Shown: positions 18,206-27,390, counted from the first letter of the stretch. The stretch is DNA of 49,541 nt from Candidatus Anaeroferrophillus wilburensis (GCA_016934315.1 JAFGSY010000004.1:1-49541); one strand, 5' to 3'. Notes: a model not told the origin generated them from the letters alone. A program made the numbers and translations.

Positions 18206-18763
18206 ATGGTGCGTCATAAGATATTGACAGTGATGCTGGTAGTGGGCTTTATCCTGACTGTTTGTCCTTTCGTCGGTGCTACTGATAATGAGCATGTGAC
18301 GAAAATAGCCTATATTGATCTGCAGAAGGTTATGGCTTTGTCTGAAGAGGGGAAGCAGGCCCGGGAATCGCTGGAGAAAAAGCGGGCGGAGATGGGCAAG
18401 TTGATTCAAGAGAAAAAAAATCAGCTTGATCAGGTGAAGGAAGAACTTGAACGCCAGGGAATGATGCTCAGCAAGGAAGCCCGGGCAGAGAAAGAGGCTG
18501 AGTACCAGAAAGAGGTGCGGGATTTTAAACGGTATGTCGCCGACTCTGAGGAAGAGCTGAAGAAGACCTATGAAGAGCTGACCAAGGCAATTCTCCAGGA
18601 TCTGGAAAAGGTTGTGGTCCAGGTGGGTCAGGAAGGCAAGTATACCATGATCCTTGGCCGGCAGGAGAGTGCAATTTTCTATGCTGACAAAAAGGTTGAT
18701 ATTTCCCAGCAGGTTATTGATGCCTACAATGCCTGGAAACAGCAGCCTGCACCGAAAAAATAG
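18206..18763 (+). CDS. skp: periplasmic chaperone Skp/OmpH
   Basis: The 185-residue precursor has a cleavable signal (about 1-25, LTVMLVVGFILTV) then KIAYIDLQKVMALSEEGKQA, the usual start of mature OmpH proteins. A long charged coiled coil (about 60-140) forms the tentacles that hold unfolded outer-membrane proteins. It lies between bamA and lpxD, the conserved order in many proteobacteria. Confidence 0.93.
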   Translation: MVRHKILTVMLVVGFILTVCPFVGATDNEHVTKIAYIDLQKVMALSEEGKQARESLEKKRAEMGKLIQEKKNQLDQVKEELERQGMMLSKEARAEKEAEYQKEVRDFKRYVADSEEELKKTYEELTKAILQDLEKVVVQVGQEGKYTMILGRQESAIFYADKKVDISQQVIDAYNAWKQQPAPKK

Positions 18764-18772
18764 GAAGATGAC

Positions 18773-19849
18773 GTGCCGGCAAAGCAAACAAACTTTTCCG
18801 TTACCCTGGCTGAACTCGCTGCCCATGTCGACGGGGAACTGCTGTCTGCCGACCCCGGTTGGCGGGTTACCGGTATTGCCCCGCTGCAGGAGGCCGGGCC
18901 GCAGGATGTAACGTTTTTCCACGACCGCAAGCTGGCTGCGTTGCTGCCGGCATGCCGGGCCGGGGTGGTTATTGTTGCGGAACAGTGCCCTGCGTGCGGG
19001 CGGCCGCAGATCATTGTTCCCCGCCCTGATCTGACCATGATCTGCATTCTTGAACTGTTTTACCCCCCCAAGGTCTACGGTTCAGGGGTAGCCAGGGGAG
19101 CTTTTGTTGCCGCCAGTGCCAAACTGGGGGAACAGGTATTCGTAGCTCCGGGGGCATATGTCGGTGAGGGAACAATTATTCATGACGGCGTCGTTCTCTG
19201 CCCAGGTGTGGTGGTTGGTGATCGCTGTGTTGTCGGTGCCGGCTCCATTCTCTATCCCAATGTGACCATGTATGACGGCTGCCGCATCGGCCAACGGTGC
19301 CGGATTCATGCCGGTACTGTCATTGGCAGTGATGGCTATGCTTTTACCCGTGATGGCGAACAGCACCGTAAAATTCCCCAGGTGGGGATTGTGGAAATCG
19401 GCGATGATGTGGAACTCGGGGCTAATAATACCATTGACCGGGCGGCGTTGACGGTAACCCGCATCGCCAACGGTGTGAAGACGGACAACCTGGTCCATAT
19501 TGCCCATAATGTGGAGATCGGCGAACACTCCCTGTTGGTTGCCCAGGTGGGCATTGCCGGCAGCACCAAGATTGGCAGAAGTGTTATTCTGGCCGGCCAG
19601 GCCGGGATAACCGGGCATGTTACCATTGGCGATAGTGCCATCGTTGGTCCCCAGGCCGGAGTCAGCCGGGATATTGCCCCCGGAGAGGTGGTTTCCGGGT
19701 CGCCGCAGATGCCGCACCGCGATTGGCTGAAAGCCGCAGGATTGTATGCCAAACTGCCGGAGATGCGAAAAAAAATGCGTCAACTCGAGCACGAAATGGC
19801 CGTATTGAAACAACGGCTATCCCTGATGGATGGTGATGACAATGATTGA
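18773..19849 (+). CDS. lpxD: UDP-3-O-(3-hydroxyacyl)glucosamine N-acyltransferase
   Basis: LpxD adds the N-linked hydroxyacyl chain in lipid A synthesis, using acyl-ACP. The 358-residue protein has an N-terminal uridine-binding domain (about 8-100) and a left-handed beta helix of hexapeptide repeats. The catalytic-His region NLVHIAHNVEIGEH is present, and a C-terminal helix carries acyl-carrier contacts. Start is GTG 18773. Its 3' end overlaps the fabZ start in another frame. Confidence 0.96.
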   Translation: MPAKQTNFSVTLAELAAHVDGELLSADPGWRVTGIAPLQEAGPQDVTFFHDRKLAALLPACRAGVVIVAEQCPACGRPQIIVPRPDLTMICILELFYPPKVYGSGVARGAFVAASAKLGEQVFVAPGAYVGEGTIIHDGVVLCPGVVVGDRCVVGAGSILYPNVTMYDGCRIGQRCRIHAGTVIGSDGYAFTRDGEQHRKIPQVGIVEIGDDVELGANNTIDRAALTVTRIANGVKTDNLVHIAHNVEIGEHSLLVAQVGIAGSTKIGRSVILAGQAGITGHVTIGDSAIVGPQAGVSRDIAPGEVVSGSPQMPHRDWLKAAGLYAKLPEMRKKMRQLEHEMAVLKQRLSLMDGDDND

Positions 19850-20279
19850 TATTGTAAAGATCATGAGCTACCTGCCGCACCGTTACCCTTTTTTGCTCAT
19901 TGACCGGGTTTTGGAGATGGTGCCGGATAAAACCATAACCGCCTTGAAAAATGTAACCATCAATGAGCCGTTTTTCGTCGGTCATTTTCCCGGCAACCCG
20001 GTGATGCCCGGGGTGTTGATTGTTGAGGCCATGGCCCAGGCCGGCGGTCTGCTGGCGTTGTACAGTGAGGGAATAGAGTTGGGCAGCGACACGGATGCCA
20101 AAGTCTATTTTCTCGGTATTGATAAGGCGCGCTTTCGCAAGCCGGTAACTCCCGGTGATTCTCTCAGACTGGAAATAAGGATTCTCCAGCACCGGGGTAA
20201 AATCTGGAAAATTCATGGTGAAGCCAAGGTTGGGGAAACACTGATGGCCGAAGCTGAGATGATTGCCAGTATTGCCTAA
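19842..20279 (+). CDS. fabZ: 3-hydroxyacyl-ACP dehydratase FabZ
   Basis: FabZ dehydrates 3-hydroxyacyl-ACP in fatty acid elongation, competing with LpxA/LpxD for the same hydroxyacyl-ACP pool. The 145-residue form begins [20 protein letters not shown], with the catalytic His in PHRYPF and the helix Glu in [18 protein letters not shown]. In-frame ATGs at 19830, 19836 and 19842 are possible; the last matches the usual FabZ N-terminus. It overlaps lpxD by eight bases. Confidence 0.96.
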   Translation: MIDIVKIMSYLPHRYPFLLIDRVLEMVPDKTITALKNVTINEPFFVGHFPGNPVMPGVLIVEAMAQAGGLLALYSEGIELGSDTDAKVYFLGIDKARFRKPVTPGDSLRLEIRILQHRGKIWKIHGEAKVGETLMAEAEMIASIA

Positions 20280-20320
20280 AAACAGCTTCATTGTTCTCAT
20301 ATTTTGTGTAAGGAGTTTTT

Positions 20321-21106
20321 GTGGCTACAATTCATCCCACGGCCATCATCTCACCGGCGGCATCCCTTGCCGATGATGTGACCGTCGGACCGTATACCGT
20401 TATTGACGGTGAAGTGGTCATCGGTCAAGGTACGGTTGTTGACCATCACGTTACCATCGCCGGCCAAACGACCATCGGCAGCGGGTGTCGGATATACCCC
20501 TATGCCCTGGTAGGTACCGATCCCCAGGATCTTAAGTACCGGGGTGGTGACAGTGCGTTGACCATTGGTGACCAGACAGTCATCCGGGAGTATGTGACCG
20601 TCAGTCGGGGAACACCAACCGGTGGTGGAATTACCAGGGTTGGGAGTAACACTTTTTTTATGGCCTACTGTCATGTGGCCCATGACTGCCAAATCGGCAA
20701 CCAGGTTATTATGGCCAACGGGGCGACCCTGGCGGGCCATATTCTGATTGAAGACCAGGCGATCATCGGCGGCTTGGCTGCTATTCATCAGTTTTGTCGC
20801 ATTGGTTGTCATGCGATGATTGCCGGTATGGCCGGGGTCAGTCAGGATGTGCCGCCTTATTGTATGGCTTCCGGCAACCACTCCCGCCTCTATGGTTTAA
20901 ATCTCATCGGCCTGCGGCGCCAGGGTTTTTCCCGCGAAACCATTTCAGCCTTGAAAAAAACCTTTCGCATTCTTTTCCGGACGTCGGGGTTGAATCTGAA
21001 CAAAGCGATGGCGCAGGTGGAAAGCGAACTGCCTCCCTTGCCGGAGATTACCCATATGTTGGACTTTATTCGTGGTACTGAACGGGGTATTTGTCGAAAG
21101 TCATAA
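20321..21106 (+). CDS. lpxA: acyl-ACP--UDP-N-acetylglucosamine O-acyltransferase
   Basis: LpxA catalyses the first step of lipid A synthesis. The 261-residue hexapeptide-repeat protein begins with IHPTAIISPAASLADDVTVG and contains the catalytic-His segment YCHVAHDCQIG and the C-terminal helical domain. Start is GTG 20321, with AAGGAG 8 bases upstream. The neighbouring Gfo/Idh gene raises the possibility of a diamino-sugar substrate (UDP-GlcNAc3N), but no gnnB-type aminotransferase is nearby. Confidence 0.95.
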   Translation: MATIHPTAIISPAASLADDVTVGPYTVIDGEVVIGQGTVVDHHVTIAGQTTIGSGCRIYPYALVGTDPQDLKYRGGDSALTIGDQTVIREYVTVSRGTPTGGGITRVGSNTFFMAYCHVAHDCQIGNQVIMANGATLAGHILIEDQAIIGGLAAIHQFCRIGCHAMIAGMAGVSQDVPPYCMASGNHSRLYGLNLIGLRRQGFSRETISALKKTFRILFRTSGLNLNKAMAQVESELPPLPEITHMLDFIRGTERGICRKS

Positions 21107-21128
21107 TGTGCCGGCGTGGAAAGGGAAA

Positions 21129-22100
21129 ATGACCGATAGCGAAAAAATTGTCAAAGTCGGCGTTGTTGGTGTTGGCCACCTGGGTCGTTACCATGTGCAG
21201 AAATATGCTGCTCTGCCGGGTGCTGAGCTGGTTGGCATCAGTGATCTCGATCAGCCGCGGGCCGCGGAGCTGGCCGGCCAGTATCATGCCAGGGTGTTTG
21301 CGGATCTGGATGAGTTGTGTTCCCAGGTTGATGCGGTATCGGTGGTGGTGCCGACCGTTGATCATTGCCGGGTGGCTTCCCGGTTTTTAGCTGCCGGTGT
21401 CCACGTGCTGCTGGAAAAACCCATTGCTGCTACGCTAGCTGAAGCCAGGGAACTCGTTGCCATGGCTGACAGCCGGCGGGTGGTTCTGCAGGTCGGTCAT
21501 CTGGAGCGCTTCAACCCGGTGTTCACCGCCGCAGCAAAAAAGATTACCGCTCCCCGTTTTCTTGAAGTTCATCGATTGTCACCTTTTACCTTCCGCAGTG
21601 TTGATATTGATGTCATCCTTGACCTGATGATCCATGATATTGATCTGGTTCTCAGTCTGGTCAAAAGCCCCATTCGTGATATTTATGCCGTTGGCGTTCC
21701 CGTGTTGTCCCACCAGGTGGATATTGCCAACGTCAGAATCCATTTCGCCAATGGTGCAGTCTGTAATCTTACCGCCAGCCGGGTATCGGTGCAGCGGGAA
21801 CGGAAAATCAGGCTGTTCCAGCAGGATACCTACTTTTCACTTGATTTGGGAAATTTTTCCCTCATTGAGTGTGCGAAAAAGGAGTTTGATTATTCTGCTC
21901 CCATTCCGGCTATTGATCTCCATAAGGAGGAGTTCCCCGACTCTGACTCCCTGATGCTGGAAATAGAATCATTTCTGCACGCAGTACGCCATCATGAGCA
22001 ACCGGTAGTTTCCGGCAGGGATGGCCTGGCGGCACTGGAAGTGGCCTTTCTGGTGAAGGAGGCGATTGCCGGGCAGACTGCCGGTTCATGGCCGGGGTGA
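21129..22100 (+). CDS. Gfo/Idh/MocA-family NAD(P)-dependent sugar oxidoreductase
   Basis: A 323-residue protein with a Rossmann motif (VGVVGVGHLGRYH), the family EKP motif (LLEKPIAATLAEA) and the catalytic-region DLMIHDIDLVL. ATG 21129, after GGAAAGGGAAA, is preferred over an upstream start inside lpxA. It occupies the slot between lpxA and lpxB. Known relatives in this context include GnnA, which oxidises UDP-GlcNAc at C3, and uncharacterised deltaproteobacterial proteins; which applies is open. Confidence 0.88.
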   Translation: MTDSEKIVKVGVVGVGHLGRYHVQKYAALPGAELVGISDLDQPRAAELAGQYHARVFADLDELCSQVDAVSVVVPTVDHCRVASRFLAAGVHVLLEKPIAATLAEARELVAMADSRRVVLQVGHLERFNPVFTAAAKKITAPRFLEVHRLSPFTFRSVDIDVILDLMIHDIDLVLSLVKSPIRDIYAVGVPVLSHQVDIANVRIHFANGAVCNLTASRVSVQRERKIRLFQQDTYFSLDLGNFSLIECAKKEFDYSAPIPAIDLHKEEFPDSDSLMLEIESFLHAVRHHEQPVVSGRDGLAALEVAFLVKEAIAGQTAGSWPG

Positions 22101-22131
22101 ACACGATTTTACCAGGGGGCGGCAAGTAGGT

Positions 22132-23271
22132 ATGAACCGCAATCCAGCAGTGAAAATATGTATCATTTCCGGCGAAGATTCAGGCGATTTTCATGGCGCC
22201 AGGCTGGCCAGGGCGATCAGGGAACTCCTTCCCGATGTACAACTGGACGGGGTCGGTGGTGCACAAATGGCTGCCGCCGGCGTTTCCCTGATATTTCCCT
22301 CTTCCCGGCTGGCTGTCGTCGGCATCACCGAGGTTATTGCCCGCTTGCCGGCTGTCTATGAAGGCTGGCGGGCGATAAAAACCTATCTGGCTCAGGAACG
22401 GCCAAATCTGGTTGTTCTGATTGACTTTCCCGACTTCAACCTCCAGCTTATCGCCCCGCAGGTGAAAAAGCTTCATCTTCCTCTGGTCTACTATATCAGC
22501 CCCCAAGTCTGGGCGTGGCGCCGGGGGCGGGTGAAGAAAATCCAGTCGCTGGTTGACCGGATGCTGGTTATTCTCCCCTTTGAAGAGGAATTTTACCGGC
22601 GCTACGGGGTGGAGGTGACCTATGTGGGTCATCCGTTGGTGGATGAATTTGCCCATTTTCAGCTCCTGCCCCGTCGCCAAAGGCCCTTTATTGCCTTGTT
22701 GCCCGGTAGTCGAACCACGGAAGTACGCCGCCTGCTGCCGGAGATGCTGGAAGCGGCACGGGTGATCCGAAGAACCCACTCCGGACAGCAGTTTATCCTT
22801 CCCCTGGCGCCATCAATGGATAAAAAACTGGTTGCCGCCCTGCTGCCGCCAGATGCTGATACATGGTTGACCTTGGTTCGTGAACCGCTGTCGACCTGCC
22901 TGCAGCATGTTTTTTTTGCCGTGGTTACTTCGGGAACTGCAACCCTGGAAACTGCCCTTGCCGGGGTGCCAATGGTGGTTGTCTACCGGGTTGGCAGGCT
23001 TTCGTACGAGATAGGTAAGCGGTTGATCTCTGTACCGCATATCAGTTTGGTGAATTTGGTAGCCGGCAATGAAGTGGTTCCGGAGCTGATTCAATCTGAG
23101 GTTCTGGGGCAGACGATCGCTGGCACCGCACTGGCAATTATTGATGATCCGGAGCGTTATGAGCAGATGGCCATGGCGTTGGCGAGCGTCCGGCAGAAAC
23201 TTGGCGCTGCCGGTGGCAGCAGGAAGGCGGCAACTGAGGTTATTCGCTGCCTGCCTTCGGGGGCTCACTAG
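22132..23271 (+). CDS. lpxB: lipid-A-disaccharide synthase
   Basis: LpxB (GT19) condenses UDP-diacylglucosamine with lipid X to form the lipid A disaccharide. The 379-residue protein carries the N-terminal GEDSGDFHGARLARAI signature, LAVVGITEVIARLP, ISPQVWAWRRGRVKKI and the C-terminal TSGTATLETALAGVPMVVVY. ATG 22132 gives the usual N-terminus and excludes overlap with the previous gene. No lpxI or lpxH gene was recognised between lpxA and lpxB. Confidence 0.95.
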   Translation: MNRNPAVKICIISGEDSGDFHGARLARAIRELLPDVQLDGVGGAQMAAAGVSLIFPSSRLAVVGITEVIARLPAVYEGWRAIKTYLAQERPNLVVLIDFPDFNLQLIAPQVKKLHLPLVYYISPQVWAWRRGRVKKIQSLVDRMLVILPFEEEFYRRYGVEVTYVGHPLVDEFAHFQLLPRRQRPFIALLPGSRTTEVRRLLPEMLEAARVIRRTHSGQQFILPLAPSMDKKLVAALLPPDADTWLTLVREPLSTCLQHVFFAVVTSGTATLETALAGVPMVVVYRVGRLSYEIGKRLISVPHISLVNLVAGNEVVPELIQSEVLGQTIAGTALAIIDDPERYEQMAMALASVRQKLGAAGGSRKAATEVIRCLPSGAH

Positions 23272-23418
23272 GAGATTACGTTATATGGTGCTGCCGGCGT
23301 CGGTAGCGGCTGGCTCAGGAGGCCAGCGAACCGGGTTGCCAATCGCTGATCCTGGGATGTGGTTTCCCATGGGGTATGCTTCTGCCGGATATGGCTGCCA
23401 CATCTGCAAAGGTATCCC

Positions 23419-24276
23419 ATGGCCTGTATAGTGTTTCTCTTTACCAGCTTTGTCCTGCTGGTGTTTGTCTTCCGTCTGTTTGCCTATCTGGTTCGCTGGC
23501 TGGAAATCAGCAACCGGCCAGACTTTCAGCTTCCTTGCCGGTCACCATCCGCCTGGCTGCCGGCCTCTCTTTCCGCTGCCCAGATTTTGGCCTTGGTGAT
23601 GGAGTTGGCCAGCAGCTTTTACATGGTTGTTGCCTGGCTGATCGGCTTTCCCAAAAATTTCTGGCTGAAAAGCAGAAAACCCTGCCATTCCCTACTGCGC
23701 AAGAAGGAATCGCCTGTGGTGGTCCTGGTTCCCGGCTACCTGATGAATGGGACGACCTTGTGGGTACTCTCGCAGCGGTTGAAACGTGATGGTTTCCAGG
23801 TGCTGGTTTTTGAACCAGGAAACATCATGCACTCCATTGACCGGCATGCGCGGGATCTCGGTGATTTTGTCAAGGCAGTCGTGCCCAGAAATGGGTTGCT
23901 GGTGCTTATTGGCCACAGTATGGGGGGCTTGATCTGCCGCCAGTATGCCGCCCGGTATGCTGAAGATTACACTGTAACAAGCATCATCACCCTGGGCACT
24001 CCCCATCGGGGAACGATGCTCTGGTCGCTTGGTATTGGTGCTGCAGCTCATGATCTGCGTCCAGGTTCTACGTTTTTAAAGCAATTGAACTCACTTGGCA
24101 GTCCTGAACATCCCCGGCAATGGGTTTCCCTGGCTTCCGACTTTGATGAACTGGTGATTCCCAATGAATATGCCGATTTCCCCGGGGGTGAGCAGCTGCA
24201 CGTTTCCCTGATTGGCCATTTCAGGCTGGTATTGAGTGCCGGTGTCTACCGCATTATCCGTGGCTATCTTCCCTGA
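23419..24276 (+). CDS. membrane-anchored alpha/beta-hydrolase (lipase-like)
   Basis: The 285-residue form (ATG 23419 after AAAGG) starts with a hydrophobic helix (about 3-27) and a second hydrophobic segment near 55-76. The alpha/beta-hydrolase fold follows: oxyanion region LVPGYLMNG, nucleophile elbow GHSMGG with S167, a likely Asp in ASDFDELV and a late His in IGHFRLVL. This is the pattern of triacylglycerol lipases and PGAP1-like esterases. It is the last co-directional gene next to lpxB, so a role in envelope lipid turnover is possible but unproven. Confidence 0.8.
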   Translation: MACIVFLFTSFVLLVFVFRLFAYLVRWLEISNRPDFQLPCRSPSAWLPASLSAAQILALVMELASSFYMVVAWLIGFPKNFWLKSRKPCHSLLRKKESPVVVLVPGYLMNGTTLWVLSQRLKRDGFQVLVFEPGNIMHSIDRHARDLGDFVKAVVPRNGLLVLIGHSMGGLICRQYAARYAEDYTVTSIITLGTPHRGTMLWSLGIGAAAHDLRPGSTFLKQLNSLGSPEHPRQWVSLASDFDELVIPNEYADFPGGEQLHVSLIGHFRLVLSAGVYRIIRGYLP

Positions 24277-24351
24277 TGATCAATGATCAGTCAATTATCA
24301 TTATGGTGCCTTTATTCCGCTGCTGGCTGACGACCGGGTCATTTTTATGAC

Positions 24352-24379
24352 TTGCAATTTGCGTTTTGCCGGTTATAAT
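24352..24379 (+). promoter_or_regulatory. predicted sigma-70-type promoter for the phosphoesterase gene
   Basis: TTGCAA (24352-24357) and a perfect TATAAT (24374-24379) are 16 bases apart, 54 bases upstream of the start codon at 24433. It would make this gene a separate transcription unit from the lpx run. Confidence 0.5.
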
Positions 24380-24432
24380 TATGGTGATGGTGAAAAGCTC
24401 ATTAATGCTTTTCTCATAGAAGGGGTGGAAGG

Positions 24433-24996
24433 ATGAAGATTGGGGTTATCAGTGATACGCATGGCTCAGCATCTGCCTGGCAGCAAGCGGTGAACGGCCC
24501 TTTTAATGATGTTGATTTTGTTTTTCATGCCGGAGATGTCCTTTATCATGGCTCACGCAACCCGTTTCCTTTCGGCTATCAGACCAGTGAACTTGCCGAT
24601 CTGCTGAACAGCAGTCCGGTGCCCATGCTCATAGCCAAGGGAAATTGTGATTCTGATGTGGATCAGACAGTGCTTAATTATCCTTTGCAGCCGGTTGTAT
24701 TCGCCCAGCTGGAAGGGGTGAGGTTTTGTGTTATGCATGGGGATTCAGGGGGGCTGGCTGATTTGTTGCGCCAGGGACATCGATTCCAGGCGGATTTCCT
24801 GATTACCGGCCACTCCCACATCCGCCGGTTGGCAAAAGAAAATTCCCTGATCCATATCAACCCCGGTTCCGCAGCCCTGCCCAAGGACCATATCAACGGT
24901 TCGGTGGCAGTGGTGGACAGCCTGCAGCGTACCGTTGCCATTATTGACCTGGAAACCGGAGAATCGTTACAGCACCTTACCTTTTCCCCCCGCTGA
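24433..24996 (+). CDS. YfcE/MJ0936-type metallophosphoesterase
   Basis: A 187-residue calcineurin-like phosphoesterase with all metal-ligand blocks: GVISDTHG (D8, H10), FHAGDVLYHG, KGNCDSD, MHGD and TGHSHIRR, then NPGS. Proteins of this size hydrolyse phosphodiesters in vitro and rarely have known substrates. It is shorter than LpxH (about 240 residues), yet no LpxI/LpxH was found in the lipid A cluster just upstream. Its last 30 bases overlap the 3' end of the convergent acyltransferase gene. Confidence 0.88.
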   Translation: MKIGVISDTHGSASAWQQAVNGPFNDVDFVFHAGDVLYHGSRNPFPFGYQTSELADLLNSSPVPMLIAKGNCDSDVDQTVLNYPLQPVVFAQLEGVRFCVMHGDSGGLADLLRQGHRFQADFLITGHSHIRRLAKENSLIHINPGSAALPKDHINGSVAVVDSLQRTVAIIDLETGESLQHLTFSPR

Positions 24997-25974
24997 ATTT
25001 TTTTTGTTGCTTCCTGCAGCTTCCACCCTTGGATGTTTCTTCCGCTTGACTTTCCGTTTCAGCAGCTGTTGGTCATACAAGGGGGGCTCCCCTTCAGGCC
25101 GGCGCTTAAAGCGTCGATGGACCCAGAAATACTGTTCCGGCATCAGGCGAATGCCCTCTTCAATGGTTTGATTCATCAAGGTGGTGTCAGCCAGCAGGTC
25201 ACCGGTGGGGAACGGATTAAGCGGTGGGCCAAAAATGATTTCCAATCCCCGGCCATAGGGCATAAATCTGGTGAAGCAGGGGATGACCACCGCGTCAGCC
25301 AGTTGGGCAAAACGACTGAGCATGGGGAAGGTCGCGGTCGGAATGCCGAAAAACGGCACAAAGAGTCCCTGGCCGCCGGGGCTCTGGTCCGGCAGATAAT
25401 AAAAGGGCAACCCCTGGCGCAAAAGGCGAATCAAGGGTCGTAAAGGGGCGTTGCGCTCAAGCAATACGCCGCCGAAATGGGTACGTCCCCGGCGTACCAG
25501 GTGGTCAACCACCGGGTTGTGCAGTTTTTTATACAGACTGAGCGCTTCCCTTTCCATGCCGATGGCCAGCCCCCCGAGTTCAAGGCCGAGAAAATGGGGT
25601 GCCAGGAGGATGATGTTGCGTTTTTCAGCCAACGCCTGGTCATAATAACTGCGGTTGTAAAAGTGGACCAGTTTTTTGAGACGCCGGCGGGAGATTCCCC
25701 AGTTCATGCCGGTGGTTAACAACCCCAGTCCGAGACAGGAGAAGTGTTTTTTTGTCAGCTGGTCGATCTCTTTGGCTGAAAGTTCGGGAAAGCACAGCTC
25801 GATGTTCCGCCGGGCGATGCGCCGCCGACTGCCGGCCAGGTGATAGGCCAGGCGTCCCAATGCAGTTCCCAGGCCCCAGAGCACCGGCAAAGGCAGCAGC
25901 CCTGATGCCAGAATGCAGGGTACGGCGAACCAGATGGGCCAATAGCGAGGTTGGAAGAGCCGGTGGTCAGACAT
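24967..25974 (-). CDS. lysophospholipid/lipid A acyltransferase (LpxL/HtrB family)
   Basis: The 335-residue protein has an N-terminal hydrophobic helix (about 12-36) and the acyltransferase motif H127-x4-E132 (HFLGLE). It also has DQSPGG, VPFFGIPTAT and C-terminal PEQYFWVHRRFKRRP, the Lys/Arg-rich signature of LpxL proteins. It adds secondary acyl chains to Kdo2-lipid A at the inner membrane. A very basic tail (about 300-335) extends beyond the usual end and overlaps the convergent phosphoesterase gene by 30 bases. Confidence 0.92.
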   Translation of the reverse strand: MSDHRLFQPRYWPIWFAVPCILASGLLPLPVLWGLGTALGRLAYHLAGSRRRIARRNIELCFPELSAKEIDQLTKKHFSCLGLGLLTTGMNWGISRRRLKKLVHFYNRSYYDQALAEKRNIILLAPHFLGLELGGLAIGMEREALSLYKKLHNPVVDHLVRRGRTHFGGVLLERNAPLRPLIRLLRQGLPFYYLPDQSPGGQGLFVPFFGIPTATFPMLSRFAQLADAVVIPCFTRFMPYGRGLEIIFGPPLNPFPTGDLLADTTLMNQTIEEGIRLMPEQYFWVHRRFKRRPEGEPPLYDQQLLKRKVKRKKHPRVEAAGSNKKNSAGGKGKVL

Positions 25975-26046
25975 GACGGAGCGGCAGCAGGGTGATGATC
26001 ATTGGTATGGAAACCCTCGGATTGTAGTAATGGTAGAGATATTCTA

Positions 26047-27390
26047 TCAAAAAAAGTATTTACTGCGGGGGGAAAGTTCTTCTCCGGTCAGGGTGAGATA
26101 CTCTCGATCAACCCGGTTGATCAGCTTGATGATCTGGTAGCGCATGGCATTTTTTGCCTCATCCAGCCGCCGCAATCCAGCTTCCCGGCATCGCCGACAG
26201 GCATCGACAGGAATTTCAATGCCAAGACAGCGCTGGTTTGCCGCTGCCTGTGATTCAATGAGCAGCAGGCCGGCACAGGAAGAACAGACCATTACCTTTT
26301 CCGTCTGTTCTTCAGAAATTCCGTCAGTATCATAGTAAATCGATTTGTGGCGGGCATCAAACTGACCATCCCTGCCGGTGGTTTGGTGTGATTGGCGGTA
26401 GCTGGTCATAATATCCCGGCAGAGATTTTTGATGTAGTTGTCGATCTGGGGTGATTGCCGCAGCTGTTCGGGGTTGTAGCCGGGCTCGCGTACATGGGAA
26501 TAATCCGTCCCGGCCATGGCCAGCACAATACCCAGATTGACATAGGGCAGTGCCCCTTGGATGGCGTAACCCCCCTCAAGGACGGCAATATCCGGATTGA
26601 GCTTTTCATTCAATCGGGCATAGCCTTGGGCGGAAAAGTTCATATTGGTAATGGGATCGCTATAGTGGTTGTCCTGCCCGGCTGAATTGATGATTAAGTC
26701 CGGTTTGAAGTCCTCGAGTATCGGCAGGACAACCTCGTCAATGACGGTTAAAAAACCGGCATCAGAAGTTTGCGGCGGCAGGGGAATATTTATGGTTCTG
26801 CCGACGGCATTGGGGCCGCCCCGTTCGTGAATAAAGCCGGAACCGGGATAGAGGGTACGGCCATCCTGATGCAGAGAAATGAACAAGGTGTTGGGATCAT
26901 GCCAGTAGATGTCCTGGGTGCCATCCCCATGGTGGCAGTCGGTGTCGACGATGGCAATTTTTTTTTGGCCATACTGTTCGCGGATAAACTCGATCATGAC
27001 CGCTTCATTGTTGATGTTGCAGAAACCCCGGTTGCCGTGGACTACCTTCATGGCATGGTGCCCCGGCGGTCGTACCATGGCAAAGGCTTTGCTGACCTCG
27101 CCCTCCATCACCAGCTGGGCAGCCTTGATCGCGCCGCCGGCGGCAATCAGGTGGGATTCGGTGGTTACCGCGGCGACTGAGGGGAAGCAGAAATGGGTCC
27201 GTTCAATGGCTGCCGGTTTGGCAATTTCCGGCTTGTATTCCCTGACCCCCGGAAGGTCAAAAACTCCCTCCTCCCGCAGCTGATCCTGGGTGTAGAGCAA
27301 TCTTTCTTCCCTTTCGGGGTGGGTGGCATCAATGGCCCAATCATAAGCCGGGAAAAAAATAATTCCCAATTTGTTGGCAGGTTCGCTCAT
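26047..27390 (-). CDS. histone deacetylase-family amidohydrolase with C-terminal zinc ribbon
   Basis: The 447-residue protein has an intact HDAC/acetoin-utilisation domain (about 1-330): RPPGHHA with catalytic H111-H112, zinc ligands D151 and H153 (DTDCHHGDG) and D240 (SAGQD), and the transition-state Tyr Y275 (EGGYA). Residues 340-447 are unusual: CSSC (369-372) and CRRC (398-401) look like a zinc ribbon, followed by a helical segment. It should cleave an N-acetyl or similar amide from a protein Lys, polyamine or small molecule. Its start overlaps the stop of the upstream HyuA-like gene by four bases. Confidence 0.88.
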   Translation of the reverse strand: MSEPANKLGIIFFPAYDWAIDATHPEREERLLYTQDQLREEGVFDLPGVREYKPEIAKPAAIERTHFCFPSVAAVTTESHLIAAGGAIKAAQLVMEGEVSKAFAMVRPPGHHAMKVVHGNRGFCNINNEAVMIEFIREQYGQKKIAIVDTDCHHGDGTQDIYWHDPNTLFISLHQDGRTLYPGSGFIHERGGPNAVGRTINIPLPPQTSDAGFLTVIDEVVLPILEDFKPDLIINSAGQDNHYSDPITNMNFSAQGYARLNEKLNPDIAVLEGGYAIQGALPYVNLGIVLAMAGTDYSHVREPGYNPEQLRQSPQIDNYIKNLCRDIMTSYRQSHQTTGRDGQFDARHKSIYYDTDGISEEQTEKVMVCSSCAGLLLIESQAAANQRCLGIEIPVDACRRCREAGLRRLDEAKNAMRYQIIKLINRVDREYLTLTGEELSPRSKYFF

